Below are positions 54,763 through 62,626 of a stretch of 64,000 nucleotides of DNA, piece after piece. The position numbers were made by a program, and so were the translations under genes. Within the stretch, counting starts at the first letter, position 1, and each line of letters opens with the position of its first letter. The notes under the pieces were generated by a model. That model had not been told where the DNA came from and did no database searches. It worked only from the letters and a program-made list of their open reading frames with translations. The stretch comes from Candidatus Phyllobacterium onerii (GTDB lineage: Bacteria; Pseudomonadota; Alphaproteobacteria; Rhizobiales; Rhizobiaceae). Location: NCBI RefSeq assembly GCF_028331445.1, contig NZ_JAQMHX010000001.1:310001-374000 (forward strand). Direction: 5' to 3'.

Positions 54763-54882
54763 CTTACACTCCCCTTGTGGGGAGGGGCGGAGCAAAGCGA
54801 CGGGGAGGGGTCTTTCTTTTTTTGACCAATAACCCCTACCTGCTGCTAACGCAGCCTCCCTCCCCACAAGGGGGAGGGTAAG
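54763..54882. repeat. Palindromic element downstream of katA
   Basis: The arms CTTACACTCCCCTTGTGGGG (from 54763) and the reverse-matching CCCCACAAGGGGGAGGGTAAG (ending 54882) enclose a region that itself folds (AGGGGT/ACCCCT around a T-rich loop; GCTGC-TAAC-GCAGC). The GC-rich core CTCCCC-TTG-GGGGAG resembles the outer hairpins of the DUF559 element at 57.7-58.2 kb. It may also act as the katA terminator. Confidence 0.7.
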
Positions 54883-54996
54883 AAGCGGCACCGTTAGCGC
54901 TATTCCCAACGATCAGAAAGCCGGAGTTCACGCTCCGGCTTTCTTTTCTTGCCGGGCCCATGTATGCGACACTCTTGATAAGATGAAGGAATGCAT

Positions 54997-56286
54997 ATGC
55001 GACTTGGTGGACGCCTGCAGGCGGCAATCGAAGTTCTGGACGATATTGAAAATCGCAAGCGGCCGGCTTCCGACGCCCTGAAGGATTGGGGATTATCGCA
55101 CCGCTTTGCCGGTGCGGGCGATCGCGCGGTCATCGGCAATATCGTCTATGATGCCCTCAGGCGGAAACTGTCGCTTGCCTGGCGCATGGATAGCGACGCA
55201 GCGCGTCATATCGCCTTTGGTGTCCTGCTTTCCGATGCGGAACTCGACATCGAGGATATCAATGTCGCTCTCGAAGGCGATAAATTCGCGCCGGAACCGC
55301 TGGAAGCCGAACGCCTGGCGGTCTGGGCTGACCGCGATCTCAACTCCGCACCGGATCATGTTCGCGCCGATGTTCCGGCATGGTGCATTCCGCATTTCCA
55401 GGCAATCTTCGGCGACAAATGGGTCGAGGAAGCGGCAGCCCTCAGCGACCGCCCGCCGGTCGACCTGCGGGTCAATACGCTCAAAGCCGATCGCGACAAG
55501 GTCTTGAAGGAACTCGCGCGTGCCCGCGCCAATCCCGCGCCCTTGCTGGAAACTGCAGTGCGCGTCCCGCCGCTGCGCGCCATGGGCCGCCACCCGAATG
55601 TGCAGGCGGAACCCGCCTTTCAGCGGGGTCTGTTCGAAGTGCAGGATCTGGGCTCGCAGCTCGCGGCGAAACTCTCAAACGCCAAGGCTGGCGAACAGGT
55701 GCTCGATTACTGCGCCGGGGCGGGTGGCAAGACCCTGGCGCTCGCGGCAGAGATGGGCAACAAGGGGCAGATCCATGCGTATGATGCCGAGCGCGCCCGC
55801 CTTGCACCCATTTTCGACCGGCTGAAGCGGGCAGGGGTGCGCAATGCGCAGGCCCATGCCAATGTCGGTGATCTTTCCCCGCTCGAAGGCCAGATGGATA
55901 TGGTTCTGGTCGATGCGCCTTGCACGGGTTCAGGCACGTGGCGGCGCAGGCCCGACGCGAAGTGGCGCCTCAGCGAGCAGCAGCTCGAGCGCCGCGAAGT
56001 GGAGCAGCGCGAGGTTTTGGATGCGGCGAAGGCTTACGTGAAACCGGGCGGCCGGCTGGTCTACATAACCTGTTCGCTGTTCGCGCCAGAAAACGGCGAC
56101 CAGGTCGCAGCCTTTCTTGATGCCAACCGCGAATACAGTGCCGTCGATACGCAGCCTTTATGGGAGCAGGCGGTCTCCGCTCAGTCCCAATTGAAACCGC
56201 TTTTCAAGGATGCAACAGCAATCCTTTCTCCGCTATCCACATCAACCGATGGCTTCTTCATTTCAGTTCTCAGGCGGGAAAAATAA
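54997..56286 (+). CDS. RsmB/NOL1-type RNA (cytosine-5-) methyltransferase
   Basis: A 429-aa SAM-dependent m5C methyltransferase of the NOL1/NOP2/sun family, probably acting on 16S rRNA (RsmB-like). The SAM site is VLDYCAGAGGKTLALAAE. The catalytic cysteines are in VDAPCTGSGTWRRRPD and ITCSLFAPENGDQ. An N-terminal NusB-like helical region covers about 1-125. The second ATG (54997) is 6 bases from AAGGA and preferred to 54991. Other family members (RsmF-like) cannot be excluded. Confidence 0.88.
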   Translation: MRLGGRLQAAIEVLDDIENRKRPASDALKDWGLSHRFAGAGDRAVIGNIVYDALRRKLSLAWRMDSDAARHIAFGVLLSDAELDIEDINVALEGDKFAPEPLEAERLAVWADRDLNSAPDHVRADVPAWCIPHFQAIFGDKWVEEAAALSDRPPVDLRVNTLKADRDKVLKELARARANPAPLLETAVRVPPLRAMGRHPNVQAEPAFQRGLFEVQDLGSQLAAKLSNAKAGEQVLDYCAGAGGKTLALAAEMGNKGQIHAYDAERARLAPIFDRLKRAGVRNAQAHANVGDLSPLEGQMDMVLVDAPCTGSGTWRRRPDAKWRLSEQQLERREVEQREVLDAAKAYVKPGGRLVYITCSLFAPENGDQVAAFLDANREYSAVDTQPLWEQAVSAQSQLKPLFKDATAILSPLSTSTDGFFISVLRREK

Positions 56287-56328
56287 AGCTACAAACGGGC
56301 TGCGACCTTCGTTGAAGAGAGGATATGC

Positions 56329-56784
56329 ATGTCCCGTTCTCAAGCGCTTCTGTTGTTTCTCGTATTGGTTATCGGCGGCGGTCTCGCCATTGGCTACATC
56401 ACTCTTCCCGGCGAATGGTACGCCGGTCTCGTCAAACCTTCCTTCAATCCACCGAACTGGATTTTTGCTCCGGTATGGACAATCCTCTACATCCTCATAG
56501 CCATCGCCGGGTGGCGGGTGTGGGATCGTGGATTGAGCGTACCCCAGGAGTTCTGGTGGGCGCAACTGGCGCTGAACTTTCTCTGGTCGCCGGCATTTTT
56601 CGGCTTCCAGCAGATGGGTCTTGCGCTCATCGTCATCGTACTACTACTGATAACCATCATCGGCTTCATCAAGTTGACGTGGAGTTCTGAACCGGTATCG
56701 GCGCTTTTGTTCGTGCCTTACCTGTTGTGGGTGGCCTTCGCGTCGCTTCTCAATGTGTCGCTTTGGAGGCTCAATGCAGGCTGA
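56329..56784 (+). CDS. tspO: TspO/MBR family protein
   Basis: A 151-aa protein with five membrane helices that binds tetrapyrroles/cholesterol-like ligands and modulates pigment or stress responses in alphaproteobacteria. The key aromatic stretch is KPSFNPPNWIFAPVWTILY, and FWWAQLALNFLWSPAFFGFQ and PYLLWVAFASLLNVSLW follow. GAGAGGAT precedes ATG 56329. It overlaps the N-terminal reading options of the next gene. Confidence 0.9.
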   Translation: MSRSQALLLFLVLVIGGGLAIGYITLPGEWYAGLVKPSFNPPNWIFAPVWTILYILIAIAGWRVWDRGLSVPQEFWWAQLALNFLWSPAFFGFQQMGLALIVIVLLLITIIGFIKLTWSSEPVSALLFVPYLLWVAFASLLNVSLWRLNAG

Positions 56785-56803
56785 TGTGTTCGAGGATGTA
56801 ACA

Positions 56804-57424
56804 ATGATCGGCGGAAAAAATGTCCTCTTTGTCATGGCCGTCGACGCGGAATACGGGCTGCATCTGCAGCGGCTTTTTACACCGCTGATTACCGGCGTGG
56901 GTCCGGTGGAGGCAGCGGTAAGCGTGTCGGCAACGCTGGCGAGCCTTGCGGTAAATGGTGCGCTGCCAGACCTCGTCGTGTCGTTAGGTTCAGCCGGTTC
57001 GCGCACGCTCGAACAGACAGAAGTTTACCAGGTCACCAGCGTTTCGTACCGCGACATGGATGCTTCCGCGCTTGGGTTCAAAAAAGGCGCAACTCCCTTT
57101 CTGAATTTGCCGATTGTGGTCCCGCTTGGCTATCGCATACCCGGTGTGAAGGAAGCTTCCCTGTCGACCGGAGCCAACATCGTCTCCGGCAGCGCCTACG
57201 ATCAGATCGATGCGGATATGGTGGAGATGGAAACCTTCGCCGTGTTGCGCGCGTGCCAGCGCTTCGAGCTGCCGCTCATCGGCTTGCGCGGCATTTCAGA
57301 TGGTTCGGCGGACCTTCGCCATGTGGATGACTGGAAGGAATATCTGCACGTCATCGATGAAAAACTGGCAGTCGCGGTCGAAGCGATGACTGCAGCGATT
57401 GAGGCTGGCAGTATCTCTATTTGA
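56804..57424 (+). CDS. MTA/SAH nucleosidase-like protein
   Basis: A 206-aa protein of the purine nucleoside phosphorylase/MTAN superfamily. The general-acid Asp is in LRGISDGSADL, and the ribose-site Glu is in ADMVEMETFAVLRACQRFEL. The start MIGGKNVLFVMAVDAEYGLH at 56804 (GAGG upstream) is preferred; 56774 and 56753 would overlap tspO further. It is slightly shorter than E. coli MtnN (232 aa). Salvages methylthioadenosine or S-adenosylhomocysteine in the family sense; substrate not proven. Confidence 0.8.
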   Translation: MIGGKNVLFVMAVDAEYGLHLQRLFTPLITGVGPVEAAVSVSATLASLAVNGALPDLVVSLGSAGSRTLEQTEVYQVTSVSYRDMDASALGFKKGATPFLNLPIVVPLGYRIPGVKEASLSTGANIVSGSAYDQIDADMVEMETFAVLRACQRFELPLIGLRGISDGSADLRHVDDWKEYLHVIDEKLAVAVEAMTAAIEAGSISI

Positions 57425-57469
57425 TACTTTGGACCTATTTCTCGACGTATGATATTGCTGCATAATCGA

Positions 57470-57673
57470 ATGATGACGAGGATGCATTGCGACGGCCACG
57501 ATGCCATTATCGAGTTCGACGAACGCGCCAATGTTTTTCATGGCGAGACTATCGATTTACGTGACGTGATCACGTTTCAGGCATCGTCAGCGTCTGACCT
57601 GAGGCAAGCTTTTGCTGAATCCCTTGAAGATTATTTTGCATTTTGTGCCAAGCTCGCGGAAAGCGCGGATTAG
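57470..57673 (+). CDS. HicB-like antitoxin remnant (N-terminal domain only)
   Basis: Matches the partial RNase H-like domain of HicB antitoxins (HDAIIEFDERANVFHGETID, then TFQASSASDLRQAFAESLED). It stops at YFAFCAKLAESAD, just where the C-terminal DNA-binding RHH region usually begins. There is no HicA gene nearby and no clear ribosome-binding site at ATG 57470, 57473 or 57449. The stop is 17 bases before the left inverted repeat of the DUF559 element. It could be a truncated orphan or a relict. Confidence 0.5.
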   Translation: MMTRMHCDGHDAIIEFDERANVFHGETIDLRDVITFQASSASDLRQAFAESLEDYFAFCAKLAESAD

Positions 57674-57689
57674 TGCAAAAGCCGATGCG

Positions 57690-57770
57690 ATTATCTCCCC
57701 CCCTTGCGGGGGAGAAAGCGATTTCAGCATCTTAGCTCTTTCTAAGTGCTAGACATCGCAAGAGAGGGGA
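57690..57770. repeat. Left inverted repeat of the DUF559 element
   Basis: 81 bp. The outer hairpin is TCTCCCCC/GGGGGAGA; the inner dyad contains CTTAG/CTAAG. The three differences from the right arm fall in the inner hairpin, and two of them break a pair, so this copy is the more decayed. Confidence 0.8.
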
Positions 57771-57786
57771 TTTTCAGGAGGCAAAC

Positions 57787-58137
57787 ATACGTCGTGAGGT
57801 AACACCAAGGATCCGCACGTTTGCGCGCCATATGCGCCAGGATGCGACACAGGGCGAGAATACGTTGTGGCAGGCAATCCGCAACAAGCAATTGGGCGGT
57901 TTGAAGTTCAAGCGCCAGTTTCCCCTTGAAAATTGTATCCTCGATTTTGTCTGTCTGGAAGCCAGGCTCATCATTGAGCTCGATGGTTGCCAGCACTCGT
58001 CTTCCAACGCAGATATCAAGCGCGATCTGCATTTCGCACGTCTGAGATTCAGGACCCTGCGTTTTTGGAACGATGAGGTGACAAACAATCTAGACGGTGT
58101 CTGTTCACACATTTTGCGTGAAGCATTGAACGAATAG
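57787..58137 (+). CDS. DUF559 (Vsr-like endonuclease-fold) protein with apparent ATA start
   Basis: A 116-aa DUF559 protein whose fold is related to very-short-patch repair and restriction endonucleases. Family marks are TQGENTLWQAIRNKQLGGLK, FKRQFPLENCILDFVCLEAR, and the ExD/H-like LIIELDGCQH. It ends in FWNDEVTNNLDGVCSHIL. The family N-terminus (RREVTPRIRTFARHMR) is encoded upstream of the first ATG at 57832. An ideal AGGAGG (57776-57781) stands 5 bases before ATA 57787, so either ATA is used or ATG has mutated. Confidence 0.8.
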   Translation: MRREVTPRIRTFARHMRQDATQGENTLWQAIRNKQLGGLKFKRQFPLENCILDFVCLEARLIIELDGCQHSSSNADIKRDLHFARLRFRTLRFWNDEVTNNLDGVCSHILREALNE

Positions 58138-58152
58138 AGAGAATAAATCATA

Positions 58153-58232
58153 TCCCCTCTCTTGCGATTTCTAGCACTTAGCATGAGCTAAGATGCTGAA
58201 ATCGCTTTCTCCCCCGCAAGGGGGGAGATAAT
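58153..58232. repeat. Right inverted repeat of the DUF559 element
   Basis: 80 bp. The inner hairpin is intact: GCGATTTC (58164-58171) with GAAATCGC (58198-58205), AGCA with TGCT, and CTTAGC (58177-58182) with GCTAAG (58187-58192), with an ATGA loop and two single-base bulges. The outer hairpin is the GC-rich TCTCCCCC-type stem. Confidence 0.8.
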
Positions 58233-58348
58233 CCTCATTGACGTTGAGGACAACCCTCTTCATCCATCCTGTGAACGATCGGAATCACTTTCGTCGTAGG
58301 CGCCAGTAACCCATTGCGCCGACTCGACATTTGCTTTAAAGGCCCGCC

Positions 58349-59911
58349 ATGAACACACCCACTCATCCAGATACAGTCCTCATCGTCGATTTCGGCAGTC
58401 AGGTGACGCAGCTGATTGCACGGCGCGTGCGTGAAGCTGGCGTCTATTCCGAGATCGTTCCGTTCCAGTCCGCAGGCGAAGCCTTCCACCGCATCAACCC
58501 GAAAGCAGTCATCCTCTCGGGTAGTCCGCACTCCACTGTTGATATCGGCAGTCCGCGCGCACCGCAGGAAGTCTTCGACGCAAATATCCCGGTTCTCGGT
58601 ATATGCTACGGTGAACAGACCATGTGCGCCCAGCTCGGCGGTAAGGTCGAAGCCGGGCATCACCGCGAATTCGGCCGCGCCTTTCTCGACATTCAGGAAG
58701 AATGCGCGCTGTTCGATGACGTTTGGGCCAAGGGCACACGCCATCAGGTGTGGATGAGCCATGGCGACAAGGTTATGGAGATACCCGATGGCTTCAAGGT
58801 CGTCGGCACTTCCACGGGTGCGCCCTTCGCGGCGATCGCCAACGAGGCCAAAAAATATTACGCCGTCCAGTTCCACCCGGAAGTGGTGCACACACCGGAC
58901 GGGGCTAAGCTTCTGGAAAACTTCGTCCATCGCATTGCCGGAATTGAAGGCGACTGGTCGATGTCGGCCTACCGTGAAAAGGCGGTCGATCTCATCCGCA
59001 AGCAGGTTGGCGACAAGAAAGTCATCTGTGCTTTGTCCGGCGGTGTCGACTCTTCTGTTGCGGCCCTGCTGATCCATGAAGCGGTTGGCGACCAGCTGAC
59101 CTGCATCCTCGTCGACCACGGCCTGATGCGCAAGAACGAAGCCGCCGATGTCGTCCAGATGTTCCGCGAGCATTATAATCTGCCATTGATTCTCGTGAAT
59201 GCGCAGGATCGTTTCATCAACGCACTCGAGGGCGAATCCGACCCCGAGAAGAAGCGCAAGACGATTGGCAGGCTTTTCATCGAAGTCTTTGAAGAGGAAG
59301 CCAAAAAGCTTGGCGGTGCTGATTTCCTTGCACAGGGCACGCTCTACCCCGACGTGATCGAAAGCGTGTCGTTCACCGGCGGACCGTCGGTGACGATCAA
59401 ATCGCACCACAATGTCGGCGGCCTTCCCGAACGCATGAACATGAAGCTGGTCGAGCCGCTGCGCGAACTCTTCAAGGATGAAGTGCGGGTGCTCGGCAAG
59501 GAGCTTGGCTTGCCGGACCATTTCATCGGTCGGCATCCCTTCCCGGGACCGGGTCTCGCGATACGCTGCCCGGGCGGCATCACGCGTGAGAAGCTGGAAA
59601 TCCTGCGCGAGGCCGACGCGGTTTATCTCGACGAGATCCGCAAGGCCGGTCTCTACGATGTCATCTGGCAGGCCTTCGCCGTGCTGCTCCCGGTGCAGAC
59701 CGTAGGCGTCATGGGCGATGGCCGTACCTACGAGTTCGTCTGCGCCCTGCGTGCTGTGACCTCGGTCGATGGCATGACCGCCGATTTTTACCACTATGAC
59801 ATGAGTTTTCTTGGTCAGGCCGCAACGCGCATCATCAATGAAGTCAAGGGCATCAATCGCGTTGTCTACGACGTCACTTCAAAGCCGCCCGGTACGATCG
59901 AGTGGGAGTGA
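58349..59911 (+). CDS. guaA: GMP synthase (glutamine-hydrolysing)
   Basis: Converts XMP to GMP with glutamine and ATP. A 520-aa fusion of a class I glutamine amidotransferase (Cys86 in LGICYGEQT, His/Glu in QFHPEVVHT) and an ATP pyrophosphatase ([12 protein letters not shown]) with the dimerisation tail ending PPGTIEWE. All motifs are intact. It stands about 115 bases past the DUF559 element, whose right arm could affect its promoter region. Confidence 0.97.
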   Translation: MNTPTHPDTVLIVDFGSQVTQLIARRVREAGVYSEIVPFQSAGEAFHRINPKAVILSGSPHSTVDIGSPRAPQEVFDANIPVLGICYGEQTMCAQLGGKVEAGHHREFGRAFLDIQEECALFDDVWAKGTRHQVWMSHGDKVMEIPDGFKVVGTSTGAPFAAIANEAKKYYAVQFHPEVVHTPDGAKLLENFVHRIAGIEGDWSMSAYREKAVDLIRKQVGDKKVICALSGGVDSSVAALLIHEAVGDQLTCILVDHGLMRKNEAADVVQMFREHYNLPLILVNAQDRFINALEGESDPEKKRKTIGRLFIEVFEEEAKKLGGADFLAQGTLYPDVIESVSFTGGPSVTIKSHHNVGGLPERMNMKLVEPLRELFKDEVRVLGKELGLPDHFIGRHPFPGPGLAIRCPGGITREKLEILREADAVYLDEIRKAGLYDVIWQAFAVLLPVQTVGVMGDGRTYEFVCALRAVTSVDGMTADFYHYDMSFLGQAATRIINEVKGINRVVYDVTSKPPGTIEWE

Positions 59912-59922
59912 AGGGAGTATTC

Positions 59923-59949
59923 GGTCGCGCGCTGCTCTAGCGCGCGACC
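59923..59949 (+). terminator. guaA downstream hairpin
   Basis: GGTCGCGCGC and GCGCGCGACC form a perfect 10-bp stem with loop TGCTCTA, 11 bases after the stop. No clear T-run follows on the plus strand. Confidence 0.65.
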
Positions 59950-59983
59950 AGTTCTCGGCGTCGATCACACGATCGTAGATCGA

Positions 59984-60583
59984 TTACTGCTCCTTCTTGA
60001 ACAAATCCTGGAAGATGAGCTGGCCCCAGGTGCGGCCGCGTGCGTGCACCAGCGCGCCACCCTCGTTGAGCTTTCCCAGCTTGACGGGTGCGAACCCGAG
60101 TTGTTTGGCCAAATCCGCCACGGGAGCGATCGCGTCTTCATCGTCGCTCGACAGAAAGACGACCCGGTGCCCGCCCTCGACGATCGGATCGGCAGCCAGG
60201 GTGGCCGCAATCAAGTGATTGAAACCTTTGACGAGCTTGGCGCCGGTGAACGCCTTCGCAACGAAGGCGGAGGACGGGAGGCCGTTCAGCTCTTCAGGGA
60301 CTGGAAACGCGTTCGTCGCGTCGATGACTGTCTTGCCTTCCCAACTCGGCAGGGCCTTCGCAACCTCGCGATGCTCCCCGAACGGGACCGCCAAGATGAT
60401 TGTGTCGGCCTCGAGTGCATCCCGCAGCGACTTGGCGACGACCGTGGGCCCAATGGCCCGAGCCTGCGGCGCCACCGCCTCGGGTGGCCGGCGGCTCGCG
60501 ACGGCCACCTTGATATTTTTACGGGCGAAGGCGTGGGCGAGAGCCTGGCCTATCTTACCGAATCCTACAATCGCATAGCTCAT
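59984..60583 (-). CDS. F420-dependent NADP reductase-like dinucleotide-binding protein
   Basis: A 199-aa protein of the NADP_F420/NPD-type oxidoreductase family. The N-terminal fold is YAIVGFGKIGQALAHAFARK. VKGFNHLIAATLAADPIVEG and VFLSSDDEDAIAPVADLAKQ are typical. In bacteria without coenzyme F420 such proteins have unknown roles. It is on the same strand as the SDR gene 138 bases upstream and may be co-transcribed with it. Confidence 0.8.
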   Translation of the reverse strand: MSYAIVGFGKIGQALAHAFARKNIKVAVASRRPPEAVAPQARAIGPTVVAKSLRDALEADTIILAVPFGEHREVAKALPSWEGKTVIDATNAFPVPEELNGLPSSAFVAKAFTGAKLVKGFNHLIAATLAADPIVEGGHRVVFLSSDDEDAIAPVADLAKQLGFAPVKLGKLNEGGALVHARGRTWGQLIFQDLFKKEQ

Positions 60584-60721
60584 GATACTTCTCCGATTTG
60601 TGTTGATATTGATTCCCCGGCCTTCAACGGCGCTGGGTTATCCGTGTGGCGACCTTTGGGTAGACGTCCTGCCGTGAACGACTTCCGCGCGGCCGGACGG
60701 TCAGCTACTTCCGACGCGATT

Positions 60722-61456
60722 TCAGATGGCCGAGAAGCCGCCGTCGACAGACAATTCCACTCCATTCACGAAGCTTGAATCGTCCGAAGCAAGAAACAGC
60801 GCGGCCGCTGCAATTTCCTCAGGACGCCCCATCGTTCCCCGCGGGATCAGGGATTCGAACATCTGCTTCGCCTCCTCGGTGAGGACTTGGTCCTGCATCG
60901 GTGTGGCGATTGGCCCCGGGTGCAGCACGTTCACCCGGATATTCCTGCCCTTCAGCTCATTGAGCCAACCGCGCGCGAATGCGTGCAACGTCGCCTTGCT
61001 CGCCGCATAAACGCTGTAACCAGGAAAACCTTTGAGCGAAGCAACTGACCCGGTCATGAAGATGGATCCGCCATCGTTGAACAGCGGCAACGCCTTCTGA
61101 ACCGTAAACAGCGTGCCGCGCGCATTCAGGTTGAAGGCCGCATCGAAGTGCTGCTCGGTGATCTCGCCCAGTGGGACGGCTTCGCCCATGCCGGCGCTTG
61201 CGTACAGGACGTCGATCCTGCCCTTTTCCCGCTTGACCGTGTCGAACAGATGGTCGAGGTCGTCGAGATTGGCCGCGTCGCCGCGCACGCCGGTCACGTT
61301 CCGGCCAATCAACCTGACGGCCTCGTCGAGCGCTTCCTGCCGACGGCCCGTGATGAAAACATAGGCGCCTTCTTCAACGAACCGCTTGGCGCTCGCCAGC
61401 GCCATGCCGCTCGATCCGCCCGTGATGACTGCAACCTTACCTTCAAGCTTTCCCAT
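60722..61456 (-). CDS. SDR family oxidoreductase with unusual glycine motif
   Basis: A classical short-chain dehydrogenase of 244 aa from ATG 61456 (AAAGGAGAAGTC upstream; the upstream frame to 61702 is unlikely). The catalytic triad region is MTGSVASLKGFPGYSVYAAS, with Lys in YAASK. The usual TGxxxGxG reads TGGSSGMALAS, so the last glycine is Ala. Substrate unknown. Divergent from the LysR gene at 61724, probably its regulator. Confidence 0.82.
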   Translation of the reverse strand: MGKLEGKVAVITGGSSGMALASAKRFVEEGAYVFITGRRQEALDEAVRLIGRNVTGVRGDAANLDDLDHLFDTVKREKGRIDVLYASAGMGEAVPLGEITEQHFDAAFNLNARGTLFTVQKALPLFNDGGSIFMTGSVASLKGFPGYSVYAASKATLHAFARGWLNELKGRNIRVNVLHPGPIATPMQDQVLTEEAKQMFESLIPRGTMGRPEEIAAAALFLASDDSSFVNGVELSVDGGFSAI

Positions 61457-61723
61457 GACTTCTCCTTTCGTCGTATCGGACAGCGTCTGCCTCCGAGAAC
61501 CTCGAAATGGGTCCGCCGGCGTCAGTTGTGGAGTGCGGAAACGCGCACATCGGTGGTGCAAAATCGATCCGGCTGGACGATTGACGCCAGCCGCGACGAT
61601 CGGCGTTCGCCGTTCGGAATTGAGCCGCGTTCGTCGACATAAGCTATGATGGCGGCTCGCACTGCTGTACGATGCGTTAGATACGGGCTTTGGAAGGCGC
61701 ACCGCGCGGTGCAGGATTGCACC
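61457..61723. other. Divergent promoter region between SDR and LysR genes
   Basis: A 267-base intergenic region holding two outward promoters. No perfect palindrome was found. GC content looks higher than in the operators elsewhere in the window. No ORF, RNA or repeat supported. Confidence 0.4.
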
Positions 61724-62620
61724 ATGATCGACTGGGATGACATTCGCTATTTTCTTGCCGTGGCGCGCGGAGGCTCAGTCCGGGCCGCCGCCGAGGGCCT
61801 TGGTGTGAACCACACCACAGTGCTGCGGCGCATCGCACAGCTCGAGGAACGCCTCGGGTCGCAGATGTTCGAAAAGCTGCCTTCGGGCTACCGCCTGACG
61901 GCTGCGGGTGAGGAGGTCCTCGAGCTCGCGAACCAGATGGAAGCGTCGTCGCACCAGCTCGAGACGCGCGTCTTCGGTCGCGACCAGAGCGTTCGCGGGC
62001 TTCTGCGGGTGACGTTGGCTCCGCCCCTCGCGACACACCTCCTCATGCCGGATTTCGCCGATTTCGCCCGTCTGCATCCGGACATCGAGATGGAAATCTT
62101 GTCGTCTGGCGATCTGGCAAATCTGACCAACCGGGAGGCTGACGTGGCGATCCGCGTCGTCTACGACCGCAAAACCCTGCCGCTCAACCTTCACGGCCTG
62201 AAGGGACCGGAGCTGTTCGGCGGCGTCTACATGTCCCGCGACCGACTAGCCGCATGGCGTGCGGGCGCGCCTGATCCCATCCGGTGGATCGTCATAAGCA
62301 TTCATGGAATTCCGGATTGGGCCAGCGAGGGTGAGGTTCGCACCACGGGGGTTCCATTCAGGACCACGGACGCCGGGGCGCAGATCGTTGCTGTACGGCA
62401 AGGGCTCGGGATCACGACACTGCCGTGCTTCGTCGGAGATGCCGACCCCCTACTCGTGAGGGTGCCGGGCACCGAGCTGCACATGTACGGAACGCTCTGG
62501 CTTCTCACACAGGGGGAGACACGCAAGACGAAGCGCGTGCGGCTCTTTACGGAGTTCGTATCCCGCAGGCTCGTCGCGTATGCTCCGCTTCTCGCGGGGC
62601 TGTCCATATCGCGCGACTGA
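61724..62620 (+). CDS. LysR-type transcriptional regulator
   Basis: A 298-aa LysR protein. Its start is MIDWDDIRYFLAVARGGSVR with the helix-turn-helix in AEGLGVNHTTVLRRIAQLEE, close to the group that includes many aromatic or redox-linked regulators with WDDLRFFLAVAR-type starts. The effector domain covers about 90-290. Divergent from the SDR gene, which it likely controls. It converges with the orphan gene 6 bases away. Confidence 0.87.
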   Translation: MIDWDDIRYFLAVARGGSVRAAAEGLGVNHTTVLRRIAQLEERLGSQMFEKLPSGYRLTAAGEEVLELANQMEASSHQLETRVFGRDQSVRGLLRVTLAPPLATHLLMPDFADFARLHPDIEMEILSSGDLANLTNREADVAIRVVYDRKTLPLNLHGLKGPELFGGVYMSRDRLAAWRAGAPDPIRWIVISIHGIPDWASEGEVRTTGVPFRTTDAGAQIVAVRQGLGITTLPCFVGDADPLLVRVPGTELHMYGTLWLLTQGETRKTKRVRLFTEFVSRRLVAYAPLLAGLSISRD

Positions 62621-62626
62621 CGCCGC

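Larger units (their letters stand above)
57690..58232. mobile_element. Putative DUF559 element bounded by ~80-bp inverted repeats
   Basis: Left arm 57690-57770 and right arm 58153-58232 are inverted copies with three substitutions and one length difference in a C/G run. They enclose only the DUF559 gene. Each arm holds two hairpins, a GC-rich outer one and an AT-richer inner one. No direct repeat of the target is visible, so any insertion mechanism is unknown. The architecture recalls REP/RAYT units. Confidence 0.65.

Noticed and set aside
57832-58137. ATG 57832 as the only DUF559 start
   Set aside because: Family sequence continues upstream in frame to ATA 57787, which has an ideal ribosome-binding site.
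58235-59794. 519-codon minus-strand reading frame
   Set aside because: Antisense shadow of guaA, caused by high GC third positions.
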